Of a DNA stretch of 64,000 nt, positions 37,172 through 45,646 are shown piece after piece; the stretch's first letter is position 1; each line of letters begins with the position of its first letter. Made by a program: the position numbers and the translations under genes. The notes under the pieces were generated by a model, which worked only from the letters and a program-made list of their open reading frames with translations, was not told the DNA's origin and ran no database searches. The stretch is from P52-10 sp041397365 (lineage in GTDB: Bacteria; Pseudomonadota; Alphaproteobacteria; Rhizobiales; Xanthobacteraceae), in assembly GCA_041397365.1 (NCBI GenBank), contig JAWKWT010000009.1, positions 1 to 64,000 on the forward strand. The letters are read 5' to 3'.

Positions 37172-37200
37172 AACCTACTGATCCGGCCTATCGGGGTCAA
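37172..37200 (-). promoter_or_regulatory. Candidate promoter of etfBA
   Basis: The minus strand reads TTGACC (37195-37200), a 17-bp spacer, then TAGGTT (37172-37177). Spacing is ideal and it lies just upstream of the etfB start at 37124. Confidence 0.45.
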
Positions 37201-37244
37201 CGCGGCAAGCGCGTTTTTTGGGCAGTTTGACGCGGTTCCAGCCT

Positions 37245-37861
37245 TTAACGTGCTCTAAACGTGCTTGCAGCCTTAACGGAGCCGAAGGTCAGCGGTTCTG
37301 GCCCCGGCACCCAGAGCACGTCCGCGGTGCCGTTGTCGTTGGCCGACCGGGCCGCGACAAACAGGAAGTCCGACAGGCGGTTCATATACTTGAGCGCCGC
37401 CGGGTTGACCTCCTCGCCCTCGCGCGACGCCAGTTCGGCCATCAGCCGTTCCGCCCTGCGACAGACGGTCCGCGCGACATGCAGATACGCCGCCCCCCGC
37501 ATGCCCCGCGGGCAATACGAACGAGGTCAGCGGCGCAAGATGGGCGTTCAGTTCGTCGATGTCGCGCTCCAGCCGCTCCACCTGCGACTGCATGACCTGC
37601 AGCCGCTCGGCCTTTCCCGGCCGGTCCGGAACCGCAAGGTCCGCGCCGACGTCGAACAGGTCGTTCTGGATCGCCGCCAGCATCGCCGGCAGGGACGAGG
37701 TCGCATCCATGCAGCCGCGCGACACCGATGGCCGCGTTGGTCTCGTCCACCGTTCCATAAGATGAAACGCGAAGGTCGTATTTCGGCCGCCGCTCGCCAG
37801 AGCCCAGCGCCGTGATGCCGTCATCGCCGGTGCGCGTGTAAATGCGATTGAGAACCACCAT
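37245..37861 (-). pseudogene. Cob(I)yrinic acid a,c-diamide adenosyltransferase (PduO type), two frameshifts
   Basis: Three consecutive frames together give one PduO-type ATR. The N-terminus RIYTRTGDDGITALGSGERR has the ATP-binding glycine loop, followed by YGTVDETNAAIGVARLH in frame 1. SLPAMLAAIQNDLFDVGADL and QVERLERDIDELNAHL lie in frame 2, and ARTVCRRAERLMAELASREG, the cobalamin-binding C-terminal helix, and YMNRLSDFLFVAARSAN lie in frame 3. The breaks are near 37712-37722 and 37485-37502. The C-terminus continues ~20 residues beyond the usual end. The enzyme adenosylates cob(I)alamin. Indels of the same kind occur in etfA and etfB immediately upstream, suggesting a low-quality patch. The start at 37861 has the family N-terminus MVVLNRIYT. 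Confidence 0.82.
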
Positions 37862-37890
37862 GATTCGCCGTTCTCCTGCTTCTCGTTGAG

Positions 37891-38085
37891 TTAGCGCCCC
37901 ATCGCCCAGAGCGCCAGCATCGCGATCACGATCGCCAGGAACTGCAACTGCACGCGCAGGCGCATCAACCGCTGCGACTTATCGGGCGAGCCGCCCCGCA
38001 TCATATTGACGAGGCCGAGCACCAGCACGACGGCGACCGCGAGCACCGCGATCGGAACAAGAATTGTACTCAGAAATTCAGCCAT
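37891..38085 (-). CDS. Small twin-transmembrane protein
   Basis: 64 aa from the ATG at 38085. Two hydrophobic helices (STILVPIAVLAVAVVLVLGL and LQFLAIVIAMLALWAMG) are joined by a basic loop MMRGGSPDKSQRLMRLRV. This is the HIG1-like twin-TM protein of alphaproteobacteria, which lies beside the PduO-type adenosyltransferase in related genomes. Inner-membrane, function unknown. It is 29 nt upstream of the adenosyltransferase and likely co-transcribed. Confidence 0.8.
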   Translation of the reverse strand: MAEFLSTILVPIAVLAVAVVLVLGLVNMMRGGSPDKSQRLMRLRVQLQFLAIVIAMLALWAMGR

Positions 38086-38226
38086 GTGCGATCCATCCTG
38101 CAACCCCATCTAACATCGGGCGCGCGGCTTCGCCACAAGCCGTCGCCCGGCCCATCTTCCCGAGCCCGCGCCGCTATGGGACAATGCCGCCTCCCGCGCG
38201 GCGATTGCGCATCAACCGGACCGCCC

Positions 38227-39135
38227 GTGAAATACATCCGCTACGTCTATCGCGTTTCGATGCAGGCTTTCGACAAATTCCTGATCGACGACGGCTGGGC
38301 CATCGCCAGCCACATCGCCCTGTCGGCGCTGATGGCGCTGTTTCCGTTCCTGATCGTCATCACCGCGCTGGCCGGCTTCTTCGGCTCGGCGGAGCTGGCC
38401 GATCAGGCTGCCGAATTGCTGCTCGACACCTGGCCGGACCGGGTTTCCGCCGCCATCGCAGGCGAAATCCACAATGTGCTGACGAGCGCGCAGGGCGGCG
38501 TGCTGACGGTCGGCCTCGTGCTGGCGATCTATTTCGCCTCGAACGGGGTGGAAAGCCTGCGCGTCGGGCTGAACCGCGCCTACGGCGTGACCGAGATGCG
38601 GAGCTGGTACTGGCTGCGGCTGGAATCAATCGGCTACACGCTGCTCGCGGCGGTCGTGCTGCTGTCGCTCGCCTTCCTGATCGTGCTGGCCCCGCTCCTG
38701 ATCGCCACCGCGCGGCGGTTCTTTCCGATCGAGATGGGGGACAATGAGACGTTCATCAACGTCTCGCGGCTGGGACTGGCGATCCTGTCGCTGATCGTCG
38801 GGCTGTTCATCGTCCATAAATGGCTGCCCGCCGGCCGGCGGCGGCTGCGCGACATCATCCCCGGCATCGCGCTGACCATCGTCAGTTCGCTCGCCTCCGG
38901 CATCCTGTTCGGCCGCTATCTGGAAGAATTCGCCAGCAATTACGTGACGACCTATGCGGGTCTCGCCTCGGTCATCATCGCGCTGGTGTTTCTCTATTTC
39001 ATCGCTTCTATTTTCGTCTATGGCGGCGAGTTCAATGCCGCCATCATGAAGACGAAGATTCCCGCGCCGCGCGCGCCCGAACCGCCTGCGACAGGGTCTC
39101 TGCCAGAAGCCGCGGCGAAACGGGCTTCAGAATAA
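38227..39135 (+). CDS. YihY/BrkB family integral membrane protein
   Basis: 302 aa from the GTG at 38227 (MKYIRYVYRVSMQAFDKF). Six hydrophobic segments are visible, e.g. IALSALMALFPFLIVITALA (~25-45), GVLTVGLVLAIYFASNGVE, IGYTLLAAVVLLSLAFLIVL, LGLAILSLIVGLFIVHKW and ASVIIALVFLYFIASIFVYG. The central motif LRVGLNRAYGV and the C-terminal GGEFNAAI are characteristic. Once called ribonuclease BN, the family is now considered a membrane transporter or channel of unknown substrate. The last ~30 codons overlap the convergent hybrid kinase by 92 nt. Confidence 0.88.
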   Translation: MKYIRYVYRVSMQAFDKFLIDDGWAIASHIALSALMALFPFLIVITALAGFFGSAELADQAAELLLDTWPDRVSAAIAGEIHNVLTSAQGGVLTVGLVLAIYFASNGVESLRVGLNRAYGVTEMRSWYWLRLESIGYTLLAAVVLLSLAFLIVLAPLLIATARRFFPIEMGDNETFINVSRLGLAILSLIVGLFIVHKWLPAGRRRLRDIIPGIALTIVSSLASGILFGRYLEEFASNYVTTYAGLASVIIALVFLYFIASIFVYGGEFNAAIMKTKIPAPRAPEPPATGSLPEAAAKRASE

Positions 39136-40323
39136 ACGCATCCGCGCCGGCCGCGCGTGCGCCGGCTTCGTCCGCGTCCCGGCCCGACAGACCGACGATC
39201 GCGACATCGCCATGCGGCGCGCCGAGCGCGCGGATGCGCCGGATCGCCTCGACGCCGCCGATGCCCGGCAGCACCATATCCATCAGCACGACATCGAAGC
39301 CGCTTTCGGCAAGTTTCGCGCCCGCGCCCTCACCGAGGCCGACGAATTCCGGCTGATGGCCGAGTTCGCGCAAAATCGTGTCGAGCACCACCCGGCCGAA
39401 CGGATTGTCCTCCACCGACAAAACCCGCAGCGACCGGCCGCCACCGACGTTTTCCCCGCGCTTTCCCTTTCGCCCGAGGATCGGCCGCGTCCGGCATCAC
39501 CGTCATCGTGAACACGCTGCCCGCCGCCCCGGCGCGGCGCGACCGTAAGGTCGCCGCCCATCGCGCGCGCCAGGGGCCGCGCCGAAGCGAGGCCGAGCCC
39601 CGCGCCGCCGAACCGCTGCACGATCGACATATTGGCCTGCGAGAATGGCCGGAACAGTCGCTTCGCCTCCGCCGTCGTCAGCCCGATGCCGGAATCGGAC
39701 AGGCGAAAGCGCAGGCCGAACCGTTTCTTGCTCGGCTTGAACGGAGCGACGGCGAAGCCGACCGACCCGCTCGCGGTGAACTTGACGGCGTTGTCCACCA
39801 AATTTTCCAGCGCGGCGCGCAGCCGCACGGCATCGCCCACAGCGAACGCCGGAATCTTGTCGGACATCTCGATCCGCGCGGTCAGCCCCCGGGCGACGGC
39901 GCGGGCGGCCAAGGAATCCGCCATCGTATGCATCAGGCTGCGCAGATCGAAGAACTCGCGGCGCGCCGCGACCTTGCGCGTGCGGCTGCGGGCGGCGTCC
40001 ACGAACAGCGTCGCCAGCGCCGACAGATGATCCGCGCTGGAGCGGATCGTATCGACCCAGCGCCGTTCGCGCTCGCCGAGCTCCGACGTCGCCAATAGGC
40101 CCGCGACCGCCAGAATGCCGGTCAGCGGCGTGCGCACCTCATGCGCGAACACGGCCAGCGCCGCCTCCACCACATCCCGCGGATCGTCACGCGCGGTTTT
40201 CGCAGCAGTCTTTGTCGCAGTCTTGGTCCGAGCCTTGGTCGCAGCAGCTTTGCGCACGGGTTTTCGGGCGCGCAACGTCGTTGCTCGCTTTGCCTTTGCG
40301 CGTGATGTCTGCCGATTCGCCAT
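39044..40323 (-). pseudogene. Hybrid sensor histidine kinase / receiver protein, frameshifted twice
   Basis: The ATG at 40323 begins MANRQTSRAKAKRA, a Lys/Ala/Thr-rich tail. Next come the HisKA box FAHEVRTPLTGIL (phospho-His), the N box ALENLVDNAVKFT, G1 DSGIGL and G2 GGAGLGLASARPLA. There is no sensor or TM segment, so it is cytosolic. After GGDLTVAPRRGGG the frame shifts (one extra G near 39520) and again between 39445 and 39510. The third frame is a receiver domain: VLSVEDNPFGRVVLD, acceptor Asp in VVLMDMVLPG, and Lys in ILKPVSP. Repaired length is about 425 aa. The 3' end overlaps the BrkB gene. Confidence 0.82.
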
Positions 40324-40366
40324 GATCCCCGCCGGTAGCGAAATTGACACGAAGCGTCCGCGCAAG

Positions 40367-41242
40367 TCACGCGCGCGAGACTCCGATCATTTGCCGAATA
40401 GCGTCAGGCGTGACGCCAGCCGCCCGCAATTCGCGCAGCGCCGTGGAGCGCGCCGCCTTGGCGAGTTTTTGCCCCGCTCCGTCGCGCAGCAGGCGATGGT
40501 GCCGGTAGATCGGGGACGGCAGCCCGAGCAGCGTTTGCAGCAGGCGGTGAACGCCGGTGGACCAGAACAGGTCCTGCCCGCGAATGACATGCGTCACGCC
40601 TTGCAGCGCGTCGTCGACAACGACCGACAGATGATAACTGGTCGGCGTTTCCTTGCGCGCAAGAATGACATCACCCCACCGCTCGGGCTCGGCCGGGATG
40701 TCGCCGCTCTCGCCCGCGGGGCCTTCGCCCTCCTCGCGCCAGCTTAAGCCTCCGGCCTCCGCCAGCGCCGCCGCCATGTCGAGGCGGAGCGCGAACGGCG
40801 CGCCGCTCTCGCGCAGACGCCGGCTCTCCTCCGGCGCGAGATGCTTCGCGTCACCGGGATAAAGCGGCGCGCCGTCCGGATCACGCGGCCAGCGGCCGGA
40901 TTGTTCGCGTTGCGCAACCAGACCGGCGATCTCCGACCGGCTCTCGAAGGCCGGATAGAGAAGCTGCCGCCGTTCCAGTCGGCGGAGCGCATCGGCATAG
41001 TCCTGCATGTGCTCGGACTGGCGGCGCACCGGCTGCTCCCAGGACAGGCCGAGCCAGGCGAGGTCCTCATAGATCGCGGCCTCGTATTCGGGCCGGCAGC
41101 GGGTGGCGTCGATGTCCTCGATCCGGAGCAGGAACCGGCCGCCGGCCGCCCGCGCCGCCTCGAAATTCAGCAGCGCCGACAGCGCGTGGCCGAGATGGAG
41201 ATAGCCGTTGGGGCTGGGGGCGAATCGGAAAACGGGTGGCAT
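40367..41242 (-). CDS. gluQ: Glutamyl-Q tRNA(Asp) synthetase GluQRS
   Basis: 291 aa from the ATG at 41242 (MPPVFRFAPSPNGYLHLGHA, the HIGH-like motif). It is a truncated class I synthetase lacking the anticodon domain. The KMSKS-like loop is GQKLAKAARS, and EDIDATRCRPEYEAAIYEDL and HVIRGQDLF are conserved. The enzyme glutamylates queuosine at position 34 of tRNA-Asp. The zinc-binding cysteines of the E. coli enzyme are missing (LLYPAFESRSEIAG where CxC is expected), as in other alphaproteobacterial members. A stop lies 42 nt from the hybrid kinase start. Confidence 0.92.
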   Translation of the reverse strand: MPPVFRFAPSPNGYLHLGHALSALLNFEAARAAGGRFLLRIEDIDATRCRPEYEAAIYEDLAWLGLSWEQPVRRQSEHMQDYADALRRLERRQLLYPAFESRSEIAGLVAQREQSGRWPRDPDGAPLYPGDAKHLAPEESRRLRESGAPFALRLDMAAALAEAGGLSWREEGEGPAGESGDIPAEPERWGDVILARKETPTSYHLSVVVDDALQGVTHVIRGQDLFWSTGVHRLLQTLLGLPSPIYRHHRLLRDGAGQKLAKAARSTALRELRAAGVTPDAIRQMIGVSRA

Positions 41243-41294
41243 AAGCGAGCTTTGCGGGATCGGACTGGACGGACGGCGCGTCCGCGCCTCCTTA

Positions 41295-41335
41295 TGACCG
41301 GCCTTGACCCGGCAATCCATCTGCTCTTGAAATTT
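41295..41335. repeat. Possible decayed half of the GTCATG...CCGGG repeat family
   Basis: TATGACCGGCCTTGACCCGG followed by CAATCCATCTGCTCTTGAAA resembles one arm of the inverted repeat at 49233-49322 and similar elements in related genomes. It lies in the divergent gap between gluQ and the glycosylase. Weak: one arm only. Confidence 0.35.
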
Positions 41336-41345
41336 GTCTCATCGC

Positions 41346-42095
41346 ATGACCGTCCATCTCGACACCCAGAACGATCTCGACGCGGCGCTGAACGCGCTGG
41401 TGCAACAGGACCCGCGGCTGGAGCCTGTGCTGGCCATGGCCGGGCAACCGGCGCTGCGGCGGCGCGAGCCGGGGTTCGCGGGTCTTGCCTCGACCATCTG
41501 CGGGCAGCAATTGTCGACCTTCGCCGCCGCCGCGATCTGGGCGCGGATGACGGCCGCCTATGACGATCTGCATCACGACCACATCCGCCTTGCGCGAACC
41601 GACAAATTGCGGCGGCTGGGCCTGTCCGCAGCCAAGATCAAGACGCTGAAATTCATCGCCGGCGAGATCGCGAAAGAACGGCTCGACCTCGCGCAACTGG
41701 CGGACGCGCCGGCCGACGAAGCGCATGCGGCGCTGACGGCGCTGCATGGCATCGGTCCGTGGACCGCCGACATCTATCTCTTGTTCTGCCTCGGCCATGG
41801 CGACGCCTGGCCGGCGGGCGACCTCGCGATCCAGGAAGCGATGCGCATCGGCCTCGGCCTGAAAGCGCGTCCCGGCACCAAGGAAACCATCGCGCTCGGC
41901 GAGGCGTGGCGGCCCTATCGCGGCGCAGCCGCGCATCTGTTCTGGAGCTACTACAAGGTGGTGAAGGCCAGCGGCTTCGATCCCATGCCGCCCGAGGAGA
42001 AGAAGACAGTCAAGAAAGCCACGAAGGCAAAGGCGCCCAAAAAGGCCCCCAAGAAAGCCGCGAAGCTCCGGAACAGGAAGCCTGCGCCGGCTTAA
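41346..42095 (+). CDS. DNA-3-methyladenine glycosylase (AlkA-type, HhH-GPD)
   Basis: 249 aa from the ATG at 41346. The helix-hairpin-helix/GPD core is ALHGIGPWTADIYLLFCLG, ending in GHGDAWPAGDLAI with the catalytic Asp of the GPD loop. The preceding FAGLASTICGQQLSTFAAAA helix is the usual QQ/IS motif. It removes alkylated purines in base-excision repair. A Lys/Pro/Ala-rich C-terminal tail (KKTVKKATKAKAPKKAPKKA region, residues ~222-249) is an add-on that may give nonspecific DNA contact; such tails are frequent in rhizobial proteins. Confidence 0.88.
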   Translation: MTVHLDTQNDLDAALNALVQQDPRLEPVLAMAGQPALRRREPGFAGLASTICGQQLSTFAAAAIWARMTAAYDDLHHDHIRLARTDKLRRLGLSAAKIKTLKFIAGEIAKERLDLAQLADAPADEAHAALTALHGIGPWTADIYLLFCLGHGDAWPAGDLAIQEAMRIGLGLKARPGTKETIALGEAWRPYRGAAAHLFWSYYKVVKASGFDPMPPEEKKTVKKATKAKAPKKAPKKAAKLRNRKPAPA

Positions 42096-42185
42096 GGGCG
42101 ACCTTGCAGTCGGAGCCTTGCGCGCTTAGCCTCCTCCCAAATCCAATCCTGTCGCGTCCGACGGCAGGCAACCGAGGAGACGGCC

Positions 42186-42521
42186 ATGGCCCATTGCATC
42201 GTGATCGTTCAATTCGACCTTCCGAAACGAACCGAGGCGCAGGCGATCGAGAGCGGCAGCAAATCCGCGCCGATGTATCGCGAGCTTGCCGCGAAGGGAC
42301 TGATCCGCAAGGACTATCTGAACGGCGACAGCGGCGCGGGCGGCGTCTATCTCTGGGAGAGCCGCGCGGCGGCCGAGGCGTGGTTCACCGAGAGCTGGAT
42401 CGGCGAACTGACCAAGCGCTTCGGCGTGCGGCCGCGGCTGACCATGTACGACACCCATGTCACGGTCGACAATCTGGCCGGCGAGACGCGCGTGAACGGC
42501 AAGGCGCTGGCCGACGCCTGA
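42186..42521 (+). CDS. YdhR-like small monooxygenase-fold protein
   Basis: 111 aa: IVIVQFDLPKRTEAQAIES, YRELAAKGLIRKDYLNG, GGVYLWESRAAAEAWFTESW and TKRFGVRPRLTMYDTHVTVDN. This is the ferredoxin-like dimeric alpha/beta-barrel pattern of YdhR/antibiotic-biosynthesis-monooxygenase-like proteins, in which the conserved W and Y line a hydrophobic pocket. Substrate unknown. A strong RBS (GAGGAGA) precedes the ATG. It stands alone between the glycosylase and DUF805 genes. Confidence 0.8.
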   Translation: MAHCIVIVQFDLPKRTEAQAIESGSKSAPMYRELAAKGLIRKDYLNGDSGAGGVYLWESRAAAEAWFTESWIGELTKRFGVRPRLTMYDTHVTVDNLAGETRVNGKALADA

Positions 42522-42671
42522 GCAGTCCCGCGCCGCACTTACGCGGATGCAGCAGGGCGCGTACGGCATATGCGCCCTGCGGAACATACCGATTGCGTTC
42601 GCCCGGCAAAACGTCGAGCCTGATGCCTTGTTCGATGCGTTTTGGTTTCATGCATTCGCGGGGGCGCAATC

Positions 42672-43136
42672 ATGGACTGGACCAATATTCTCTTCAGCTT
42701 CGGCGGCCGGCTGAACCGCGCGAAATACTGGCTCGTCGTTCTCATCAACGCGATCATCTGGGTCGCCTTCATGATCGCCGCGATGACGACGGGTGGTTTG
42801 AACGCGCTCTACGGCGGAGGCATGGGGGGCAGCAGCCTCGTCATCATCCTGCTTGGCGTCGCGGTGGGCGTTTTCAGTGTGTGGACCGGTCTCGCGACCG
42901 CCATCAAGCGGCTGCACGACCGGGAGAAGTCCGGCTGGTGGATTCTGGTGTTCTGGGTGTTGCCCGGCATTCTCAATGCCGCCGGCATGTCCGCCGGCGA
43001 CATCCCCGCTTTGATCCTCACGATCGCGAGCTTCGGCCTGTCGATCTGGGGTTTTGTCGAGATCGCCTGCCTGAAGGGCACGACCGGGCCGAACAGCTAC
43101 GGCCCCGACCCGCTGCCTGCAGAGGCGACGGCCTGA
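42672..43136 (+). CDS. DUF805 family membrane protein
   Basis: 154 aa from the ATG at 42672 (MDWTNILFSFGGRLNRAKYW, the DUF805 hallmark GRxxRxxYW). Four hydrophobic segments: LVVLINAIIWVAFMIAAMTT, VIILLGVAVGVFSVWTGLA, WWILVFWVLPGILNAAG and LILTIASFGLSIWGFVEIA. The IKRLHDREKSGWW motif between TM2 and TM3 is diagnostic, and the C-terminus TGPNSYGPDPL is conserved. Inner-membrane, function unknown. Confidence 0.92.
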   Translation: MDWTNILFSFGGRLNRAKYWLVVLINAIIWVAFMIAAMTTGGLNALYGGGMGGSSLVIILLGVAVGVFSVWTGLATAIKRLHDREKSGWWILVFWVLPGILNAAGMSAGDIPALILTIASFGLSIWGFVEIACLKGTTGPNSYGPDPLPAEATA

Positions 43137-43194
43137 ATCGCGGGGCGCTTGCGGACTCTGGCGCACGCCGTCCGCTGCATGGTAAGCGGACGGC

Positions 43195-44349
43195 ATGACC
43201 GACTCTCTCTCCATCGTTCGCGATCTCGTCCGCTGTCCCTCTGTCACGCCCGCCGACGCCGGCGCGCTGGGCGTGCTCGAACGCCTTTTGGGCGACGCCG
43301 GCTTCACGCTCCATCGCGTGACGTTTTCGGAAGCCGGCACCGCCGACATCGACAATCTTTACGCGCGGATCGGCACCGAAGGCCCGCATCTGATGTTCGC
43401 CGGGCACACCGACGTCGTGCCGCCGGGCGACGAGGCCGCATGGACACTGGGTCCGTTCGCGGGCGAGGTGAAGGACGGTCTGCTGTATGGCCGCGGCACG
43501 GTGGACATGAAGGGCGGCATCGCCTGCTGCGTCGCCGCCGTGCTGGATTATCTCGCCGCCAATGGCGGCAAGCCGAAAGGCTCGATCTCGTTCCTCATCA
43601 CCGGCGACGAGGAAGACGTCGCGGTGAACGGCACCATCAAGCTGCTGAAATGGGCGGCGGAGCGCGGCGAAAAATTCGACCATTGCATTCTTGGCGAGCC
43701 GAGCAATGTCGAGGAGCTTGGCGACTGCATCAAGGTCGGCCGCCGCGGCTCGCTCTCCGGCACGCTGATCGTCGACGGCACGCAGGGCCATGTCGCCTAT
43801 CCGCACCGCGCCGCCAATCCGCTGCCGGACATCAGCGCGCTGATCTCAGCCATCGACGGCGAGCCGCTCGATAACGGCAACGCACATTTCCAGGCATCGA
43901 ATCTGGAGTTCGTATCGATCGACACCGGTAACAAGGCGTGGAACGTGATTCCCGCGCAGGCGCGCGCGCGCTTCAACATCCGCTACAATGACCACCACAC
44001 CGAGGAGACGCTGAAAGAGCTGGTGGAGAGCCGCGCCGCAAAGGCCGCCGGCAACCGCATCCGCCAGCGCATCGAGTGGGAGCCGTCGAACGCCAACGTC
44101 TTCATCACAAAGCCGGGGCCGTTCACCGATCTCGTCGTCGCCGCGATTCAGCAGGAAACCGGCCGCACGCCCGACCTCAACACCGGCGGCGGCACCTCCG
44201 ACGCGCGTTTCATCTCGCGCTATTGCCCGGTGCTGGAATTCGGCCTCGTCGGCCAGACCATGCATCAGGTGGACGAGCGCGTGCCTGTCAAGGACCTCGA
44301 ACGTCTGACGCGCATCTATCGCGGCGTGGTCGACCGCTATTTCGCATGA
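43195..44349 (+). CDS. dapE: Succinyl-diaminopimelate desuccinylase DapE
   Basis: 384 aa M20-family zinc amidohydrolase of the DAP/lysine pathway. Zinc ligands and catalytic residues: FAGHTDVVPPGDE (His, Asp), GRGTVDMKGGI (bridging Asp), SFLITGDEEDVAVNGT (catalytic Glu and ligand Glu) and the final His in GQTMHQVDERV. The dimerisation lid domain (~180-290) includes GTQGHVAYPHRAANPLP. It feeds LysA (26580). The stop overlaps the start of the nucleosidase gene (ATGA). Confidence 0.97.
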   Translation: MTDSLSIVRDLVRCPSVTPADAGALGVLERLLGDAGFTLHRVTFSEAGTADIDNLYARIGTEGPHLMFAGHTDVVPPGDEAAWTLGPFAGEVKDGLLYGRGTVDMKGGIACCVAAVLDYLAANGGKPKGSISFLITGDEEDVAVNGTIKLLKWAAERGEKFDHCILGEPSNVEELGDCIKVGRRGSLSGTLIVDGTQGHVAYPHRAANPLPDISALISAIDGEPLDNGNAHFQASNLEFVSIDTGNKAWNVIPAQARARFNIRYNDHHTEETLKELVESRAAKAAGNRIRQRIEWEPSNANVFITKPGPFTDLVVAAIQQETGRTPDLNTGGGTSDARFISRYCPVLEFGLVGQTMHQVDERVPVKDLERLTRIYRGVVDRYFA

Positions 44350-44915
44350 GCAGTTCGATTCTGATTCTGGCCGCGCTCCGGGACGAATTGTCGATCGCCC
44401 GCGCGCCGGAAGGCATCCGCGTGATCCATACCGGCGTCGGCAAGGTGAACGCCGCCAGCGTCACCACCGGCGCGATCCTCGCCGAGCGCCCTTCCTTGAT
44501 CGTCAATTACGGCACCGCCGGCAGCGTCGATCGCGACGTACATGGCTTGCGCGAGGTCGCGCGCGTGATCCAGCGCGACATGATCGCCGAGCCGATCGCG
44601 CCGCGCGGCATCACGCCGTTCTCCGACGAGCCGCTGGCGCTGCAATCCGGCCATGGCGACATCACCTGCGGCACCGGCGACAGTTTCGTCACCAGCGTCG
44701 ACCCCTGGCTCGCAGCCAATGGCGTGCATGTGGTGGACATGGAACTGTTCGCGATCGCGCATGTGTGCCAGCGCCACGCGGTGCCTTGGCGCGCGTTCAA
44801 ATATGTCAGCGATTTCGCCGATGCGGACGCGGCCGCGCACTGGAACGAGAACGTCGCCAAGGGCGAGGCGCTGTTCTGGCAGGCGCTGGCGAGGATTCAG
44901 GATTCCTGTTCGTAA
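44346..44915 (+). CDS. Nucleosidase of the MTA/SAH nucleosidase family
   Basis: 189 aa, shorter than the ~230 aa of MtnN. Purine nucleosidase fold: VIHTGVGKVNAASVTTGAIL (phosphate/ribose-side glycine turn), VNYGTAGSVD, VDMELFAIAHVC (the ME/D pair contacting the ribose) and FKYVSDFADADAAAHW. The family hydrolyses MTA or SAH to adenine; the reaction is inferred. The N-terminal ~20 residues common in MtnN are trimmed. The ATG overlaps the dapE stop, and its 3' end overlaps the convergent truA by 19 nt. Confidence 0.72.
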   Translation: MSSSILILAALRDELSIARAPEGIRVIHTGVGKVNAASVTTGAILAERPSLIVNYGTAGSVDRDVHGLREVARVIQRDMIAEPIAPRGITPFSDEPLALQSGHGDITCGTGDSFVTSVDPWLAANGVHVVDMELFAIAHVCQRHAVPWRAFKYVSDFADADAAAHWNENVAKGEALFWQALARIQDSCS

Positions 44916-45646
44916 TCCACGCGCATGAGATAGAGCCCGTCCGGCGGCGCGACGGGGCCGCAGGCGGTGCGATCCTTCGCTTCCAGCGCGCGTTTCATAT
45001 CCGCCGGGCTCCAGCGCCCTTCGCCCACCCACGCCAGCGATCCCACCATCGAGCGCACCTGGTGGTGCAGGAACGAGCGCGCCGATGCGATCACGTTCAC
45101 ATTCTCGCCGTCGCGCACCACGTCGAGCTGGTCGAGCGTCTTCTCCGGCGATTTCGCCTGACATTCGGCGGCGCGGAACGTCGTGAAATCGTGCCTGCCG
45201 ATCAGATGCTGCGCGCCGCGATGCATCGCCTCGGCATCGAGCGGCTTCGGCACGCGCCACGCATGGCCGAGATCGAACGTCAGATCGGCGCGGCGATTGA
45301 CGATGCGATAAAGGTAATGCCGCTTGATGGCGGAAAAGCGCGCCTCGAAAGTGTCGGGCACGATTTCCGCGCTCAGCACGGCGACCGGATCGGGGCGCAG
45401 ATGCGCGTTCATCGCGTCGCGCACCTGATCGGTGCGGAACGGCTTTGTCAGGTCGAGATGCGCGACCTGGCCCTTGGCATGCACGCCGGCATCGGTGCGG
45501 CCCGCGCCATGCACGCGCACATCCTCGCCGCTCAGCGCGCGCGCGGCTCGCTCCAGCGAGCCCTGCACCGTCGGATAATGGTCCTGAATCTGCCAGCCGC
45601 GAAACGGCGCGCCGTCATATTCGATGGTGAGCTTGTAGCGCGGCAT
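44897..45646 (-). CDS. truA: tRNA pseudouridine(38-40) synthase TruA
   Basis: 249 aa from the ATG at 45646 (MPRYKLTIEYDGAPFRGWQ). The catalytic Asp is in VHGAGRTDAGVHAKGQVAHL. FLHHQVRSMVGSLAWVGEG and PPDGLYLMRVDY are conserved C-terminal motifs. It isomerises U38-U40 in the tRNA anticodon arm. The ATG overlaps the GNAT stop (TGATG), forming the order def-fmt-GNAT-truA on the minus strand. Confidence 0.97.
   Translation of the reverse strand: MPRYKLTIEYDGAPFRGWQIQDHYPTVQGSLERAARALSGEDVRVHGAGRTDAGVHAKGQVAHLDLTKPFRTDQVRDAMNAHLRPDPVAVLSAEIVPDTFEARFSAIKRHYLYRIVNRRADLTFDLGHAWRVPKPLDAEAMHRGAQHLIGRHDFTTFRAAECQAKSPEKTLDQLDVVRDGENVNVIASARSFLHHQVRSMVGSLAWVGEGRWSPADMKRALEAKDRTACGPVAPPDGLYLMRVDYEQES

Noticed and set aside
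37190..37222. Stem-loop ACGCG-GCAAG-CGCGT followed by TTTTTT on the plus strand
   Set aside because: It looks like a terminator, but no plus-strand gene ends here, and on the minus strand the T-run would precede the stem. Not listed as a terminator.
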